From CAYUNT01 sp964446285 (GTDB lineage: Bacteria; Sumerlaeota; Sumerlaeia; SLMS01; CAYUNT01), in NCBI GenBank assembly GCA_964446285.1, contig CAYUNT010000052.1:1-24368 (forward strand): a stretch of DNA of 24,368 bases, given 5' to 3'. The translations under genes were made by a program, and so were the position numbers. Position 1 is the stretch's first letter. The number at the start of each line of letters is the position of its first letter. This document shows positions 1-8,382 of the stretch, in pieces. The notes below the pieces were generated by a model, which did no database searches, was not told the DNA's origin, and saw nothing but the letters and a program-made list of their open reading frames with translations.

Positions 1-391
1 CAGCCAATGGGTGTGTTTGTTCCATTGACGATCTATCGCGGCCCTTCAGGCCGCCTGATTCCGGGCGGATTCGATTCCCAGGCCTTCGCTTCGCTCCGGC
101 CTGGGCTAAGGGATTTCGGCCCGTTGGGCCTGAAGAAGAGAACGCTATATCCTCCAATCCCCGCTAATCATAGAAGATTTACGGCATTGTCCTGCCCCGC
201 TTTTTTCAAGCCTTCGCGGCGGGATTGACTTGCGGGCGATCTCCTGAAATACTGCAAAGCTGCCACCCGGAAAATGCACGGGGAATCAGGCAAATGTTTG
301 GAAAAAGGACAACGCGGGACCGCCCAAAGGGGCTTTCCCAAAAAATATAACCCCAAAAAGGAAAATTGCAGTTCGGACCTGATACACTCAC
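1..391. other. Gene-free left end with repeat
   Basis: I see no convincing gene here. Short open frames exist on both strands but none has a recognisable domain or ribosome binding site. Positions 44-135 carry a nested palindromic repeat, described separately. The AT-rich stretch just before the ABC-F gene (about 339-366, containing TATAAC at 346-351) may be part of a promoter, but no acceptable -35 box lies at the right distance, so I do not call one. Confidence 0.6.
44..135. repeat. Nested palindromic repeat element
   Basis: Outer arms CTTCAGGCC (44-52) and GGCCTGAAG (127-135) are perfect 9-base inverted repeats. Inside them lies a second perfect inverted repeat, CCCAGGCC (77-84) and GGCCTGGG (98-105), around a 13-base loop. 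The RNA or single strand could fold into a long stem with an inner hairpin. Elements of this look are common as dispersed non-coding repeats in Planctomycetota-like genomes; that comparison is from general knowledge, not a search. Only one copy is visible here. Confidence 0.6.
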
Positions 392-2599
392 ATGCTGGAC
401 GTTTCTGATATTACATTGCACTTTGGCGGACGGCCCATGTTTCTAGGGGCATCGTTCCGCGTAGAAGATGGCGAGCGGGCGGCCATTGTCGGCCCAAATG
501 GCGCGGGAAAGACCACGCTGCTCAGGGTCGTCGCGGGATTACAAGCGTCTGAGAGCGGCGAGGTGCGGATGCCGCGCGATTCGGAAATCGGCTATCTCCC
601 CCAGCATCTCGAATTGGATTCGGAGCGCACGCTTTTCGAGGAATGCCGCCAGGTGTTCGCGGAGTCAATGGCGCACGAGGCGGAAATGCGCGAGATCGAA
701 CAGCGCATGAGCGAGGAGGCGGCCCAGCATGACTCGCCCGCTTATCAGCGCATGACCGACCGCTACGGGCATCTCCTTCACGAATTGCAGCGGCGCGACT
801 ACCACACGATGGACGCGCAAATCGGACGCATTCTGGCCGGTCTCGGATTCAAAAATTCGGAATATGACCGCCCGTGCACGGCATTCTCGGGCGGCTGGCA
901 GATGCGCATCGCCATCGCTCGCATTCTGCTGCAAAATCCGGACATCCTCCTTCTCGATGAACCCACAAACCACCTCGACATCGAGACGATCGAATGGCTG
1001 GCCAATTGGATCGCGGCGCACGAGGGGTCGGTGTTGATGGTAAGCCACGAACGCGCCTTCATGGACCGTCTTTGCACTAAAATGGTGGCGCTCGAAGGCG
1101 GCGGGCGCGTCGTCGTGTATCGCGGCAACTACACGCGCAGCCTGCAAGCGCGCGCCGAACGCCACGAGCAAATGCGCCGAGCCTTTGAAAATCAGCAGCA
1201 GGAAATCGCGCAAATCCAGCGGTTCATCGACCGGTTCCGCTACCAGGCCAGCAAGGCGACGCTTGTGCAATCGCGCGTCAAGGCGCTCGAACGCATAGAG
1301 CGCTTGGAGCCGCCGCCGCGCGATGAATTGCAAACGATTTCGATCCGCTTTCCGCAGCCCGAGCGCACGGCCAAAGAGGTTGTGCGCGCCGAAGGCATCT
1401 GGAAATCCTATGGCGACAACATAGTTTTGCGCGGAGTGGATTTCTCGCTCTACCGGGGCGAAAAGGTCGCGCTTGTGGGCGTGAATGGCGCGGGCAAGAC
1501 GACGCTCATGCGCCTGATCGCCGGGCGCGACACGCCCACCAGCGGGACGGTTGAATTTGGCGGCGGCGTGGTGTTCGAGTATTTTGCGCAATATGACCAC
1601 GACGATCTTTCGCCCGAACGCACGGTGTTGAATGAGTTTTACTCTGCCGCGCCGCTTGGCGTTTCGTGCGACGCGCGAAGCATTCTCGGCGCGTTTCTGT
1701 TCGAAGGCGATGACGTCGATAAACCCGTGCGCGTCCTCTCGGGCGGCGAGCGCACACGCCTGCGGCTCGCGAAAATGCTGTGCGGGAAATCGAATTTGCT
1801 TCTGCTCGACGAACCGACAAACCATCTCGATATCGGTTCTCGCCTGACGCTCGAGCGCGCCGTCAAGGATTACGAGGGGACGGTGGTGTTTGTATCGCAC
1901 GACCGCTACTTTCTCGATTCCGTGCCGACGCGCGTGGTCGAGATTTCCGATGGGCGCCTGCGGTCGTTTCCGGGCAATTACGAGGATTATTTGCGGATGG
2001 CGGCTATTGCGCGCAATCCGCAGGAACAAGCCGCCGCCCCGCCTCTGGAGAGTGGCCCGGCATGGATGGCCGGAGGCGCGGAAAAGGCAAATCGGCCAGA
2101 ATCGACAGACCGGTCTGACCGGACCGATCGGCCAGCAGGGGCGGATCGCGCGGGCAAAAGCTCAGGCGCCGCGGGCAATTTGTCGCTGGAATCGAATGGC
2201 CCGGCCCCGAAAGTGAGCGCACAGTCCCATGAAGCGCGCCGCGCCGCCGAACAGGAAAGGCTCCTGGCCATCGCGGATGAAATTTCATCGATGCCGCGCA
2301 AGTTGTCCAAGGACGAACGCAAACGCGTCCAGCGCGAGCGCCAGGAATGGAGCCGCCGCCTGGCCAAAGCAGAACGGCGCGTTTCCGAGGCCGAAAAAGC
2401 CATTGCCGAAGTCGAACGCCGCATCTCCGAGCTCGACCGCAACATGAACCGCCAGGAAATTGCTTCGAATTCCGGACGTTTGATGGAACTCACCGCCGAG
2501 CAACAATCTTTTCGCGTTCAACTCCCGCCGCTTTACGAAGAATGGGAAAAGGCGCAGGAATGGCTCGAACAGGTCAAATCCGAATTGCCAGAGGAATGA
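392..2599 (+). CDS. ABC-F family ATPase (Uup/YheS/YdiF-like)
   Basis: A soluble protein of 735 residues with two ABC ATPase domains and no membrane segment, the hallmark of ABC-F proteins, which act on ribosomes rather than in transport. Domain 1 has Walker A GPNGAGKT (34-41), signature FSGGW (about 166-170) and Walker B with LLLDEPTNHLD (about 186-196). Domain 2 has GVNGAGKTT (about 362-370), LSGGE (about 449) and a second DEPTNHLD (about 473). Between them lies the Arg/Lys-rich linker with FRYQASKATLVQSR, the part that in known members reaches toward the P-site tRNA. The C-terminal 130 residues are a charged coiled coil. A Ser/Asp/Arg-rich spacer at about 566-585 is unusual and repeat-derived. 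The start ATG has no clear Shine-Dalgarno sequence, but the N-terminus aligns with where the family begins. Subfamily (Uup, YheS or YdiF type) is not settled. Confidence 0.95.
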   Translation: MLDVSDITLHFGGRPMFLGASFRVEDGERAAIVGPNGAGKTTLLRVVAGLQASESGEVRMPRDSEIGYLPQHLELDSERTLFEECRQVFAESMAHEAEMREIEQRMSEEAAQHDSPAYQRMTDRYGHLLHELQRRDYHTMDAQIGRILAGLGFKNSEYDRPCTAFSGGWQMRIAIARILLQNPDILLLDEPTNHLDIETIEWLANWIAAHEGSVLMVSHERAFMDRLCTKMVALEGGGRVVVYRGNYTRSLQARAERHEQMRRAFENQQQEIAQIQRFIDRFRYQASKATLVQSRVKALERIERLEPPPRDELQTISIRFPQPERTAKEVVRAEGIWKSYGDNIVLRGVDFSLYRGEKVALVGVNGAGKTTLMRLIAGRDTPTSGTVEFGGGVVFEYFAQYDHDDLSPERTVLNEFYSAAPLGVSCDARSILGAFLFEGDDVDKPVRVLSGGERTRLRLAKMLCGKSNLLLLDEPTNHLDIGSRLTLERAVKDYEGTVVFVSHDRYFLDSVPTRVVEISDGRLRSFPGNYEDYLRMAAIARNPQEQAAAPPLESGPAWMAGGAEKANRPESTDRSDRTDRPAGADRAGKSSGAAGNLSLESNGPAPKVSAQSHEARRAAEQERLLAIADEISSMPRKLSKDERKRVQRERQEWSRRLAKAERRVSEAEKAIAEVERRISELDRNMNRQEIASNSGRLMELTAEQQSFRVQLPPLYEEWEKAQEWLEQVKSELPEE
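2100..2137. repeat. Short GACCGG repeat with perfect palindrome inside ABC-F gene
   Basis: The stretch contains CAGACCGGTCTG (2106-2117), a perfect 12-base palindrome, followed by further GACCGG/GACCGATCGG words. It encodes the low-complexity spacer with STDRSDRTDRP between the second ATPase domain and the C-terminal coiled coil. The core motifs of the protein are untouched, so it looks like a small repeat tolerated in a linker. Confidence 0.45.
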
Positions 2600-2774
2600 T
2601 TCCCTTTTCGCGAAACACGGCGAATGCGGGCATCGCGCTTGATTTGAGCAGGGCGGTTGGGCATATTTCATTTCGCATGGCAGAGCGAAAGGGCGGGAGG
2701 CGGATTTATCGCGCTTCCGGCGGTTCATTCGCGCCGCTTCGCGTTCATTCCTAAACGGCATTGTGAGACAAAAA

Positions 2775-3887
2775 ATGGCACTCGGAATACGGCGTCTGGC
2801 GGCGGGGCTGGGGCTGATTGTGCTGGCAGCGGCGGTGTTGCTGATCTCGGACCTGAAAAACCGAAAATCGGCGGTGGCGGCCGCATCGGCCGCAGAGGCA
2901 GCGGCCACATCGTCGAGCGGGCGTCCGGCGCGAATCCCCAATGTGGCGCTTTTTCAATACGCATCGCGCCCGATGCTCGATGAAACCGCTCGCGGGGTGA
3001 TCGAATCGCTCCATGCGGCGGGATTCCGCCAAGGCGAGACGATCCATATCACCAAATTCAACGCTGAAAACGACATGCCTACGGCCAACAGCGTCGCCAA
3101 GGCGATTCTCAGCGGCGATTTCGACATGGTCATCACAATCAGCACGCCCTGCCTGCAAGTAATGGCCTCGGCGAATCGCGACGGGAAAGTCACGCACGTC
3201 TTTTGCACTGTGACTGACCCCTACGGCGCGGGCGTGGGAATCAGCCGCGAAAATCCCTCCAGCCATCCTGCCCATTTGGCCGGCATCGGCACGTTTCAAC
3301 CCGTGCGGGAGGTTCTGCGCATCGCGAAAAAATGCTATCCAAACCTGAAAAAAATCGGCGAGGTCTGGAATCCCGCAGAGGCTTGTTCGAGCGCATGCAC
3401 AGAACTTGCCCGCGATGAATGCAAAAAACTCGGCGTCGAGTTGCTTGAGGCGCAGGTGGAAAATTCCGCCGGTGTGCTTGAGGCGGCGCAATCGCTGGCG
3501 GCTCGCGGCGCAGAGGTCCTTTGGATCGGCGGCGACAACACAGTCGAAATGGCGGTGGACTCCGTGGTGCAAGCAGCCACAAAGGCGAAAATTCCCGTCG
3601 CAGCCAACACCCCCGCCATGATCGACCACGGCGTAACGATCGCGCTTGGCGCGGATTACCTCGAGGTGGGACGCGAGGCAGGCCGCCTGGCCGCTCGCAT
3701 TCTCAAAGGCGAGACCAATCCTGCCACTGTCCGCATCGACAATGTCGTGCCCCAGCAGCTTGCATTGAATCTGTCGCGGATGCCAGATTTGCGCCAGCCC
3801 TGGAAAATCCCGCAGGAATATATGGACAAAGCCGCCATCTTGATCGAGAAAAACGGAAAGAAGACGCGCGAGGGGAAGCGAGACTGA
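2775..3887 (+). CDS. ABC transporter substrate-binding protein (TrpX-like, ABC_sub_bind family)
   Basis: A 370-residue periplasmic-binding-protein-like lipid-free or membrane-anchored protein. Residues 7-25 form an N-terminal hydrophobic helix with no lipobox cysteine, followed by an Ala-rich spacer and the binding fold. Family marks are the DMVITISTP segment (about 117-125), the VTDP turn (146-149) and a late GGDNTVEM and GADYLEVG region. The ABC_sub_bind family serves importers such as streptococcal TrpXYZ; the substrate here is unknown. The ATG at 2775 was preferred over an in-frame GTG at 2763, since neither has a strong ribosome binding site and GTGAGA sits before the ATG. Its TGA overlaps the ATG of the STAS gene by one base, so the two are translationally coupled. 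The matching permease and ATPase lie about 6 kb downstream at 10085-11939. Confidence 0.88.
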   Translation: MALGIRRLAAGLGLIVLAAAVLLISDLKNRKSAVAAASAAEAAATSSSGRPARIPNVALFQYASRPMLDETARGVIESLHAAGFRQGETIHITKFNAENDMPTANSVAKAILSGDFDMVITISTPCLQVMASANRDGKVTHVFCTVTDPYGAGVGISRENPSSHPAHLAGIGTFQPVREVLRIAKKCYPNLKKIGEVWNPAEACSSACTELARDECKKLGVELLEAQVENSAGVLEAAQSLAARGAEVLWIGGDNTVEMAVDSVVQAATKAKIPVAANTPAMIDHGVTIALGADYLEVGREAGRLAARILKGETNPATVRIDNVVPQQLALNLSRMPDLRQPWKIPQEYMDKAAILIEKNGKKTREGKRD

Positions 3888-5323
3888 TGGAAATCCAAAA
3901 ACAAAATCATGGCGAGCGGATGGTGATCCGTTTGCGCGGACGGCTGGATGGCCGCTCGGCGGATCATCTGGATTCCGAACTGGCCGAAGCGATTCGGGCG
4001 GGCAGCCGCCACATCCATCTGGAGATGGTGGATGTGGATTATCTCAGCTCGCCTGGAATTCGTGTTCTTGTAAAGGCTTTCAAGGAGCTTCAACGGATTG
4101 ACGGAACGCTCCGGCTGGCAAGCGCCTCTGAGGCGGTTCGCGGCGTGCTGAGCCTTTCCGGCCTGGATGCACTTTTGCAGGGCACGGAGGCGCCGCCCAC
4201 CAAGCCCCTGCCTTCGCCAGAGAAGCAAGAAGGCGGCGAGCGCGAATTCGGTCCGGTCCGAATGCGGATTTTCTCCTTGCCGGAAGCGAATGAACCGGCG
4301 CCTGGAACAACAGCCCGAGCAAAAACAGCGGAGGCAGGATTTTCCTGCCGTTTTGTGGGCCAGCCACCATTTCAATCCGCTAACAACCTGCTCCCAACTC
4401 CCAAAGACGATCTTGGACGAGACGTCCAAGCCACCAGAAATCTTGCGCGGGATACCCAAGCAACGAAATCCTTCCCTGTTCGGATTGGCCCGCGAACGCT
4501 CGCGCTTGGGATTGGAGCGTTCGGACGCGATTTCGAAGATTGCCGGGGGCGTTTTGGAGAATTTCTTGCGGCCGGAAACGCCGCTGCGAGCATGCCGACA
4601 GATGGTTCCGGCGCGCCCGACTGGCAAGTGGCTCGCGGCGAATTCCTTCCAGAGGCGCAGGCGCTCCACGCCGCAGTGTGCGAAGGATGCTTTTCGCATT
4701 TTATTCAATTTGAGCCTAAGGAAATCACGGCGCCTGTGGCTTTGTCTCAACTGCTTGGCGCGGCGCTGCAGGCGGCGGAAATGCGCGCGGCCGCCGTGGT
4801 GATCCTTGCCGAATCGGCCGGGCTGGTGGGCGCGCAACTCAAGCATTCTCCCGCCCTGCCCTTCTCACCCATTGCGGCATACTCGCCCTCCACGCCATCT
4901 GCCGCCGTTCGCGCGGATGAATCTGCCGCACCAGGCGATCCTTTCGATTTCCAGAATATTCGCCGCTGGCTTTCATTTACCTCGGAGCGCGCGCACGCGC
5001 GCACCCTCGCGCTGATCGCCGGCCTGGTTACGCTGGATCCTTCTCCCGGCTCTGGCTGGGAAGATTTCGTGCGTCCGCTGGGCGGCTCTCCCCCGCTTTT
5101 CGGGCACTTTCATGCCGCGGCCTTTTCCTATCGCGCCCTTGCACGCGGCCCCATTTCGCTTCCCGAAACGGTCGGAATGCTCTTTGAAGGTGAAGCCCTC
5201 CAGGGATTGCTGCACTTGCTGAGCGATGACCGCCCTCTTTCTGGCGCGGGAGAAACCGAACTGCACAATGGCAGCCTCTGGATGGGTCCCATCCAGATAC
5301 CAAACCCAGGCAACGGCGAATGA
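3887..5323 (+). CDS. STAS-domain protein with long unknown C-terminal region
   Basis: A 478-residue protein. Residues 1-100 are a STAS domain, the fold of anti-sigma factor antagonists such as SpoIIAA and RsbV: a LRGRLDG strand (16-22) and DYLSSPGIRVL (51-61), where Ser54 or Ser55 matches the serine that partner-switching kinases phosphorylate. Residues 101-200 are a Pro-rich linker containing a repeat-derived segment, LGRDVQATRN then LARDTQATKS (176-195). Residues from about 205 to the end form a region I do not recognise, with AFGRDFEDCRGRFGEF (211-226), an Ala-rich helix followed by ESAGLVGAQLK (309-319) and a HFHAAAFSYRALARG stretch near 406-420. It shows no obvious membrane segment. The start is fixed by the one-base overlap with the upstream binding-protein gene, and the end overlaps the oxidoreductase gene by four bases. 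A phosphorylation target of the RsbW-like protein at 11982 is a plausible role, by inference. Confidence 0.85.
   Translation: MEIQKQNHGERMVIRLRGRLDGRSADHLDSELAEAIRAGSRHIHLEMVDVDYLSSPGIRVLVKAFKELQRIDGTLRLASASEAVRGVLSLSGLDALLQGTEAPPTKPLPSPEKQEGGEREFGPVRMRIFSLPEANEPAPGTTARAKTAEAGFSCRFVGQPPFQSANNLLPTPKDDLGRDVQATRNLARDTQATKSFPVRIGPRTLALGIGAFGRDFEDCRGRFGEFLAAGNAAASMPTDGSGAPDWQVARGEFLPEAQALHAAVCEGCFSHFIQFEPKEITAPVALSQLLGAALQAAEMRAAAVVILAESAGLVGAQLKHSPALPFSPIAAYSPSTPSAAVRADESAAPGDPFDFQNIRRWLSFTSERAHARTLALIAGLVTLDPSPGSGWEDFVRPLGGSPPLFGHFHAAAFSYRALARGPISLPETVGMLFEGEALQGLLHLLSDDRPLSGAGETELHNGSLWMGPIQIPNPGNGE
4333..4349. repeat. Perfect 7-bp hairpin inside STAS gene linker
   Basis: GGCAGGA (4333-4339) and TCCTGCC (4343-4349) form a perfect stem with a three-base loop. 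It lies in the variable linker of the STAS protein, about 60 bases before the repeat copies at 4409-4468, suggesting that this linker has collected more than one palindromic insertion. Confidence 0.45.
4409..4468. repeat. Palindromic dispersed repeat copies inside STAS gene
   Basis: The first copy (4411-4440) contains CTTGGAC-GAGAC-GTCCAAG, a stem of seven perfect pairs, followed by CCACCAGAAA. A second, decayed copy follows at once (4441-4468; TCTTGCGCGGGATACCCAAG). The first copy matches units of the array at 9855-9986 at 28 of 29 bases. The repeats stay in frame and encode two similar ten-residue blocks in the linker, so the gene is not disrupted. Confidence 0.8.
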
Positions 5324-5952
5324 AAATCCTTATCATCCTTGCCCATCCTGATCCGTCCAGTTTCAACGCCGCCCTTGCAGAAGCCGTCCAAGAGGCCTTG
5401 GACGCGGCCGGACACAGCGTGGTTTTTCACGATCTGTATCGCGAAGGCTTCGATCCAGTCCTTCCCAGTGGCGAAATCCAAAGGGAAGCCGCAAGGGACG
5501 AAGTCATCGATCGCCACTGCCGCGAACTCACCGCCGCGGACGGGATTGTCGTCGTCCACCCGAACTGGTGGGGCCAGCCCCCGGCGATTCTCAAAGGCTG
5601 GGTGGATCGCGTTTTGCGCCCAGGCATTGCGTATCGCTTTCTTGAAGGCGACAACGGCGAAGGAGTCCCGGTGGGATTGCTGCGCGCGCAGGCTGCTCTT
5701 GTGCTCAACACATCGAACACGCAGCCGGATCGCGAATGCAAAGTTTTCGGCGATCCGCTCGAAACGATTTGGAAAAACTGCATTTTTGCCCTTTGTGGCG
5801 TAACGCGCGTCGAACGCCGGACCTTCGGCGTGGTGGTCACGAGTTCCGCGGAAACGCGCCGCCGCTGGCTCTCTGAGGCGCAGGAAATGGCTCTGACCTT
5901 ATTTCCCTCCGGGCAGCCTGAGCCAATCTCCAAGCCCGCGCAAAATCAATAG
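5320..5952 (+). CDS. Flavodoxin-fold NAD(P)H oxidoreductase (quinone reductase family)
   Basis: A 210-residue cytoplasmic protein of the Flavodoxin_2 family (NQO1, MdaB and KefF relatives), which uses FMN or FAD to reduce quinones or similar acceptors by two electrons. The N-terminal strand and phosphate loop read ILIILAHPDPSSFN (3-16), with HPDPSSFN as the typical flavin-binding motif. The segment HPNWWGQPPAILKGWVDRVL (about 79-98) is the other family signature. The start ATG overlaps the stop of the STAS gene (ATGA), pointing to co-transcription. The physiological acceptor cannot be told. A role beside the STAS and binding-protein genes is not obvious, and the link may be no more than operon membership. 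Confidence 0.9.
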   Translation: MKILIILAHPDPSSFNAALAEAVQEALDAAGHSVVFHDLYREGFDPVLPSGEIQREAARDEVIDRHCRELTAADGIVVVHPNWWGQPPAILKGWVDRVLRPGIAYRFLEGDNGEGVPVGLLRAQAALVLNTSNTQPDRECKVFGDPLETIWKNCIFALCGVTRVERRTFGVVVTSSAETRRRWLSEAQEMALTLFPSGQPEPISKPAQNQ

Positions 5953-5973
5953 CATGGCAAGCGGCGAAGCCCG

Positions 5974-8340
5974 ATGAACTTCTTCCTGGCGCGCATCAGC
6001 AAATCCCCTTCCCTCTCAGCTTTTCTCGCGTTGTCACTCCTCGCCGCGCTCGATCTGGCGATGTTGGGTGGCGCGCTATGGCAAGATGGCAAACGGGTTC
6101 TGGGAGCGCCGGACACTGACATGTTCGCGCAATTCGCCGCCTGGCGCGCTTTCGGATTCAGCGAAATCGCACGCGGGCACTTTCCATTATGGAATCCTTA
6201 TGTATATTGCGGCGCGCCCTATTTTGGCGGCGTGCAGGCGGCGCTGCTTTATCTGCCTAACGTTATTTTTTTAGCGCTGCCGCTGGGCGTCGCGCTGAAT
6301 TGGAGCTATGCGCTGCATTTATGGCTGCTCGGCGCGCTGATGTTCGCCTGGGGGCGAGTGCGCGGGCTGGGGGCGGCGGCGGCGTTTTTCGGCGGCGCAC
6401 TGATGATGTTTGGAGGGACGGTGGCGCCGCACATTTACGCAGGACATCCGCCAAATATCTGCACTATGGCCTGGGCGCCTGCAATCCTTTGCGCCATCGA
6501 CGGCTGGATCGAGCGGAGGCGCGCCGCATGGCTGCTGGCGGGAGCGGGCGCTGTGGCAATGCAGGTTTTCGCCGGCCATCCGCAATATGTGTATTACACG
6601 GCCATCGCGGCAGGGTTCTACGCTCTGCTGCGTTGGATTGGCTCTGATAGAAATCGCTGGACCGCCGCAGGCTTGCTCGCCATCTACCCCGTCGGAGCGG
6701 CCTTATCTGCCGTGCAATTGTTCACGGCAATTCAGGCTTCCGCCGAAACCGTTCGCCATGCGCCGCTTCCCCTGGAATTTGCCTCGATGTTCGCATTTCC
6801 GCCGGAGAATTTCCTTACGCTGGCCATTCCAAGCATTTTCGGGACGCTGGATCAGTATTGGGGGCGATGGTATTTGTGGGAGATGTCGATGTTTTGCGGC
6901 GTAACGGCCTGCGCGGCGGCCGTCCATGCTGCGCTTGGTGGCGGATGGCGCAAGACGTGGCCGCTTTGGGCCGCGCTTGCCCTTTCGCTTCTGATCGCGC
7001 TTGGCAAGCACACGCCGTTATTTGCGCTGCTCTATCATATTGCTCCTGGCTTCAACAAATTCCGCGGCGTCTCGAAATTCATTTTCCCCGCTTCGCTTTT
7101 CCTGTCCATGCTCGCCGCCTCGGGCATGGAATCATGGTTGCGCGGAGGCGGAGAAATCGAAGGAGGCAGGCGCGGCCAGGAAGAACACCTCCCTTCGCGC
7201 GGATTGATCGCTGCGACAGGCGCCTTTGCGCTCGCCGCGCTGGCAGGTGGAATCTGGGCGCGCGCCACTTCACTGGCCACCTGGAGCCAGCTGATCGAGA
7301 CTATGCTTCGCACAAACGAAACCTATCTTCGCCCGAGCCTGTTGATCGACGAATCTTTTCTACTCCGCGCACAACAAGGTGCAGCCAGCGCATTCCTGAT
7401 CGCCTCGGGCGCGGCGGCCGCCGCGACTATTTTTCTCATTCTCTTGCGCCGAAAATGGCGCGGCGCCGCGTGGGCGCTGCTGGCACTTGGGGTCGCCGAA
7501 GTTTTCCTTTTCGCGCGCGGAACGCTCGCCACATTTGAACTGGACACAATCGCCCCGCCCGATCTGCGCCGCGAGGCCGCGCAATGGCCCGCCGCAATCC
7601 GCATCTTCAACACAACGAATCCCAACAGTTCCATGATGCTCGGCGTGGGCGACATTTGGGGATCAGACCCCAGCGTGGTCGATCGCTACGCGCAATTCAT
7701 AGCCTGGACCCAAGGCCAGGACCCCAATCGCGCCACGCAAAATGTGACTTTTCGCGCATTTGACGGAATCCATCCCCTATTTGCCCTCTTGCGCTTGAAG
7801 TATTTGATTCTGCCCGCGAAAGATAAAAACTGGCAGGTGCGCGAGGCCTCGAATCCGCTGCCGCACGTTCTGCTCGTGTCTCGATACAAACTCTGCGCTG
7901 GGCGCAACGCCATTTTTGCGGAAATGGCCGACCCCGGCTTCAATCCACGTGAAACGGTTCTGCTTGAAACGGAGCCTTCTCCCCCGCCCGAGCCGCCAGC
8001 AAAATCCAGCGCGGAATCATCCGAAAATCCAGACTGGGTGCGCGTCATCGAAGAAACCACCGATGCGCTGACCATCGAGGCCAAAACCGCGCGCCCCGCC
8101 CTTTTGCTCGTCACAGACCTCTACACGCCCTCCTGGCGCGCCGTGGCCTTGCCGGGCAGCGCGCAAGCCTCCTACCAAATTATGCCTGCCGATTATATTT
8201 TGCGCGTTGTGCCCCTCGCGACAGGCCGGCACCTGTTACGGATGGAATACGCTCCGCGCGCATTCACTGCCGGATGCTGGGTTTCCGCGCTGGCTTGGGC
8301 GGCCTGCCTTGCCGCCGCCTTGTTTGTGCGAAAACATTAG
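5974..8340 (+). CDS. YfhO-like multi-pass membrane protein
   Basis: A 788-residue protein with many hydrophobic segments in its first 510 residues, a soluble region from about 515 to 760 and a final helix at about 765-785. The N-terminal loop with DTDMFAQFAAWR (47-58) and FPLWNPYVYCGAPYFGG (70-86) is typical of YfhO and related GT-C-fold proteins, in which acidic residues of the first outer loop are thought to be catalytic (here Asp47 and Asp49). The late LLVTDLYTPSWRA motif matches the C-terminal beta domain of the family. Characterised YfhO proteins are implicated in glycosylating cell-envelope polymers with lipid-linked sugars; the substrate here is unknown. The gene starts 21 bases after the oxidoreductase gene on the same strand and probably ends this transcription unit, since the next gene is convergent. 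Confidence 0.88.
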   Translation: MNFFLARISKSPSLSAFLALSLLAALDLAMLGGALWQDGKRVLGAPDTDMFAQFAAWRAFGFSEIARGHFPLWNPYVYCGAPYFGGVQAALLYLPNVIFLALPLGVALNWSYALHLWLLGALMFAWGRVRGLGAAAAFFGGALMMFGGTVAPHIYAGHPPNICTMAWAPAILCAIDGWIERRRAAWLLAGAGAVAMQVFAGHPQYVYYTAIAAGFYALLRWIGSDRNRWTAAGLLAIYPVGAALSAVQLFTAIQASAETVRHAPLPLEFASMFAFPPENFLTLAIPSIFGTLDQYWGRWYLWEMSMFCGVTACAAAVHAALGGGWRKTWPLWAALALSLLIALGKHTPLFALLYHIAPGFNKFRGVSKFIFPASLFLSMLAASGMESWLRGGGEIEGGRRGQEEHLPSRGLIAATGAFALAALAGGIWARATSLATWSQLIETMLRTNETYLRPSLLIDESFLLRAQQGAASAFLIASGAAAAATIFLILLRRKWRGAAWALLALGVAEVFLFARGTLATFELDTIAPPDLRREAAQWPAAIRIFNTTNPNSSMMLGVGDIWGSDPSVVDRYAQFIAWTQGQDPNRATQNVTFRAFDGIHPLFALLRLKYLILPAKDKNWQVREASNPLPHVLLVSRYKLCAGRNAIFAEMADPGFNPRETVLLETEPSPPPEPPAKSSAESSENPDWVRVIEETTDALTIEAKTARPALLLVTDLYTPSWRAVALPGSAQASYQIMPADYILRVVPLATGRHLLRMEYAPRAFTAGCWVSALAWAACLAAALFVRKH

Positions 8341-8382
8341 GGCAATGGGCTGTCCCGCATGGCAATTGCCGGCTGATTTCCC

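Noticed and set aside
665..2029. Long minus-strand open frame inside the ABC-F gene
   Set aside because: It is antisense to a protein with complete ABC motifs, and its composition (rich in Arg, Ala, His) is typical of a shadow frame in GC-rich DNA.
2696..2710. 15-base word GGAGGCGGATTTATC shared with 18115-18129
   Set aside because: One such match between unrelated places is expected by chance in a window of this size, and the flanks do not match.
2751..4846. Long minus-strand frames opposite the binding-protein and STAS genes
   Set aside because: The plus-strand proteins have recognisable domains and coupled overlapping starts and stops; the minus-strand frames have none.
8361..8370. GGCAATTGCC palindrome between the convergent YfhO-like and mutarotase-like genes
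   Set aside because: Ten bases with no loop and no T run are too little to call a terminator.
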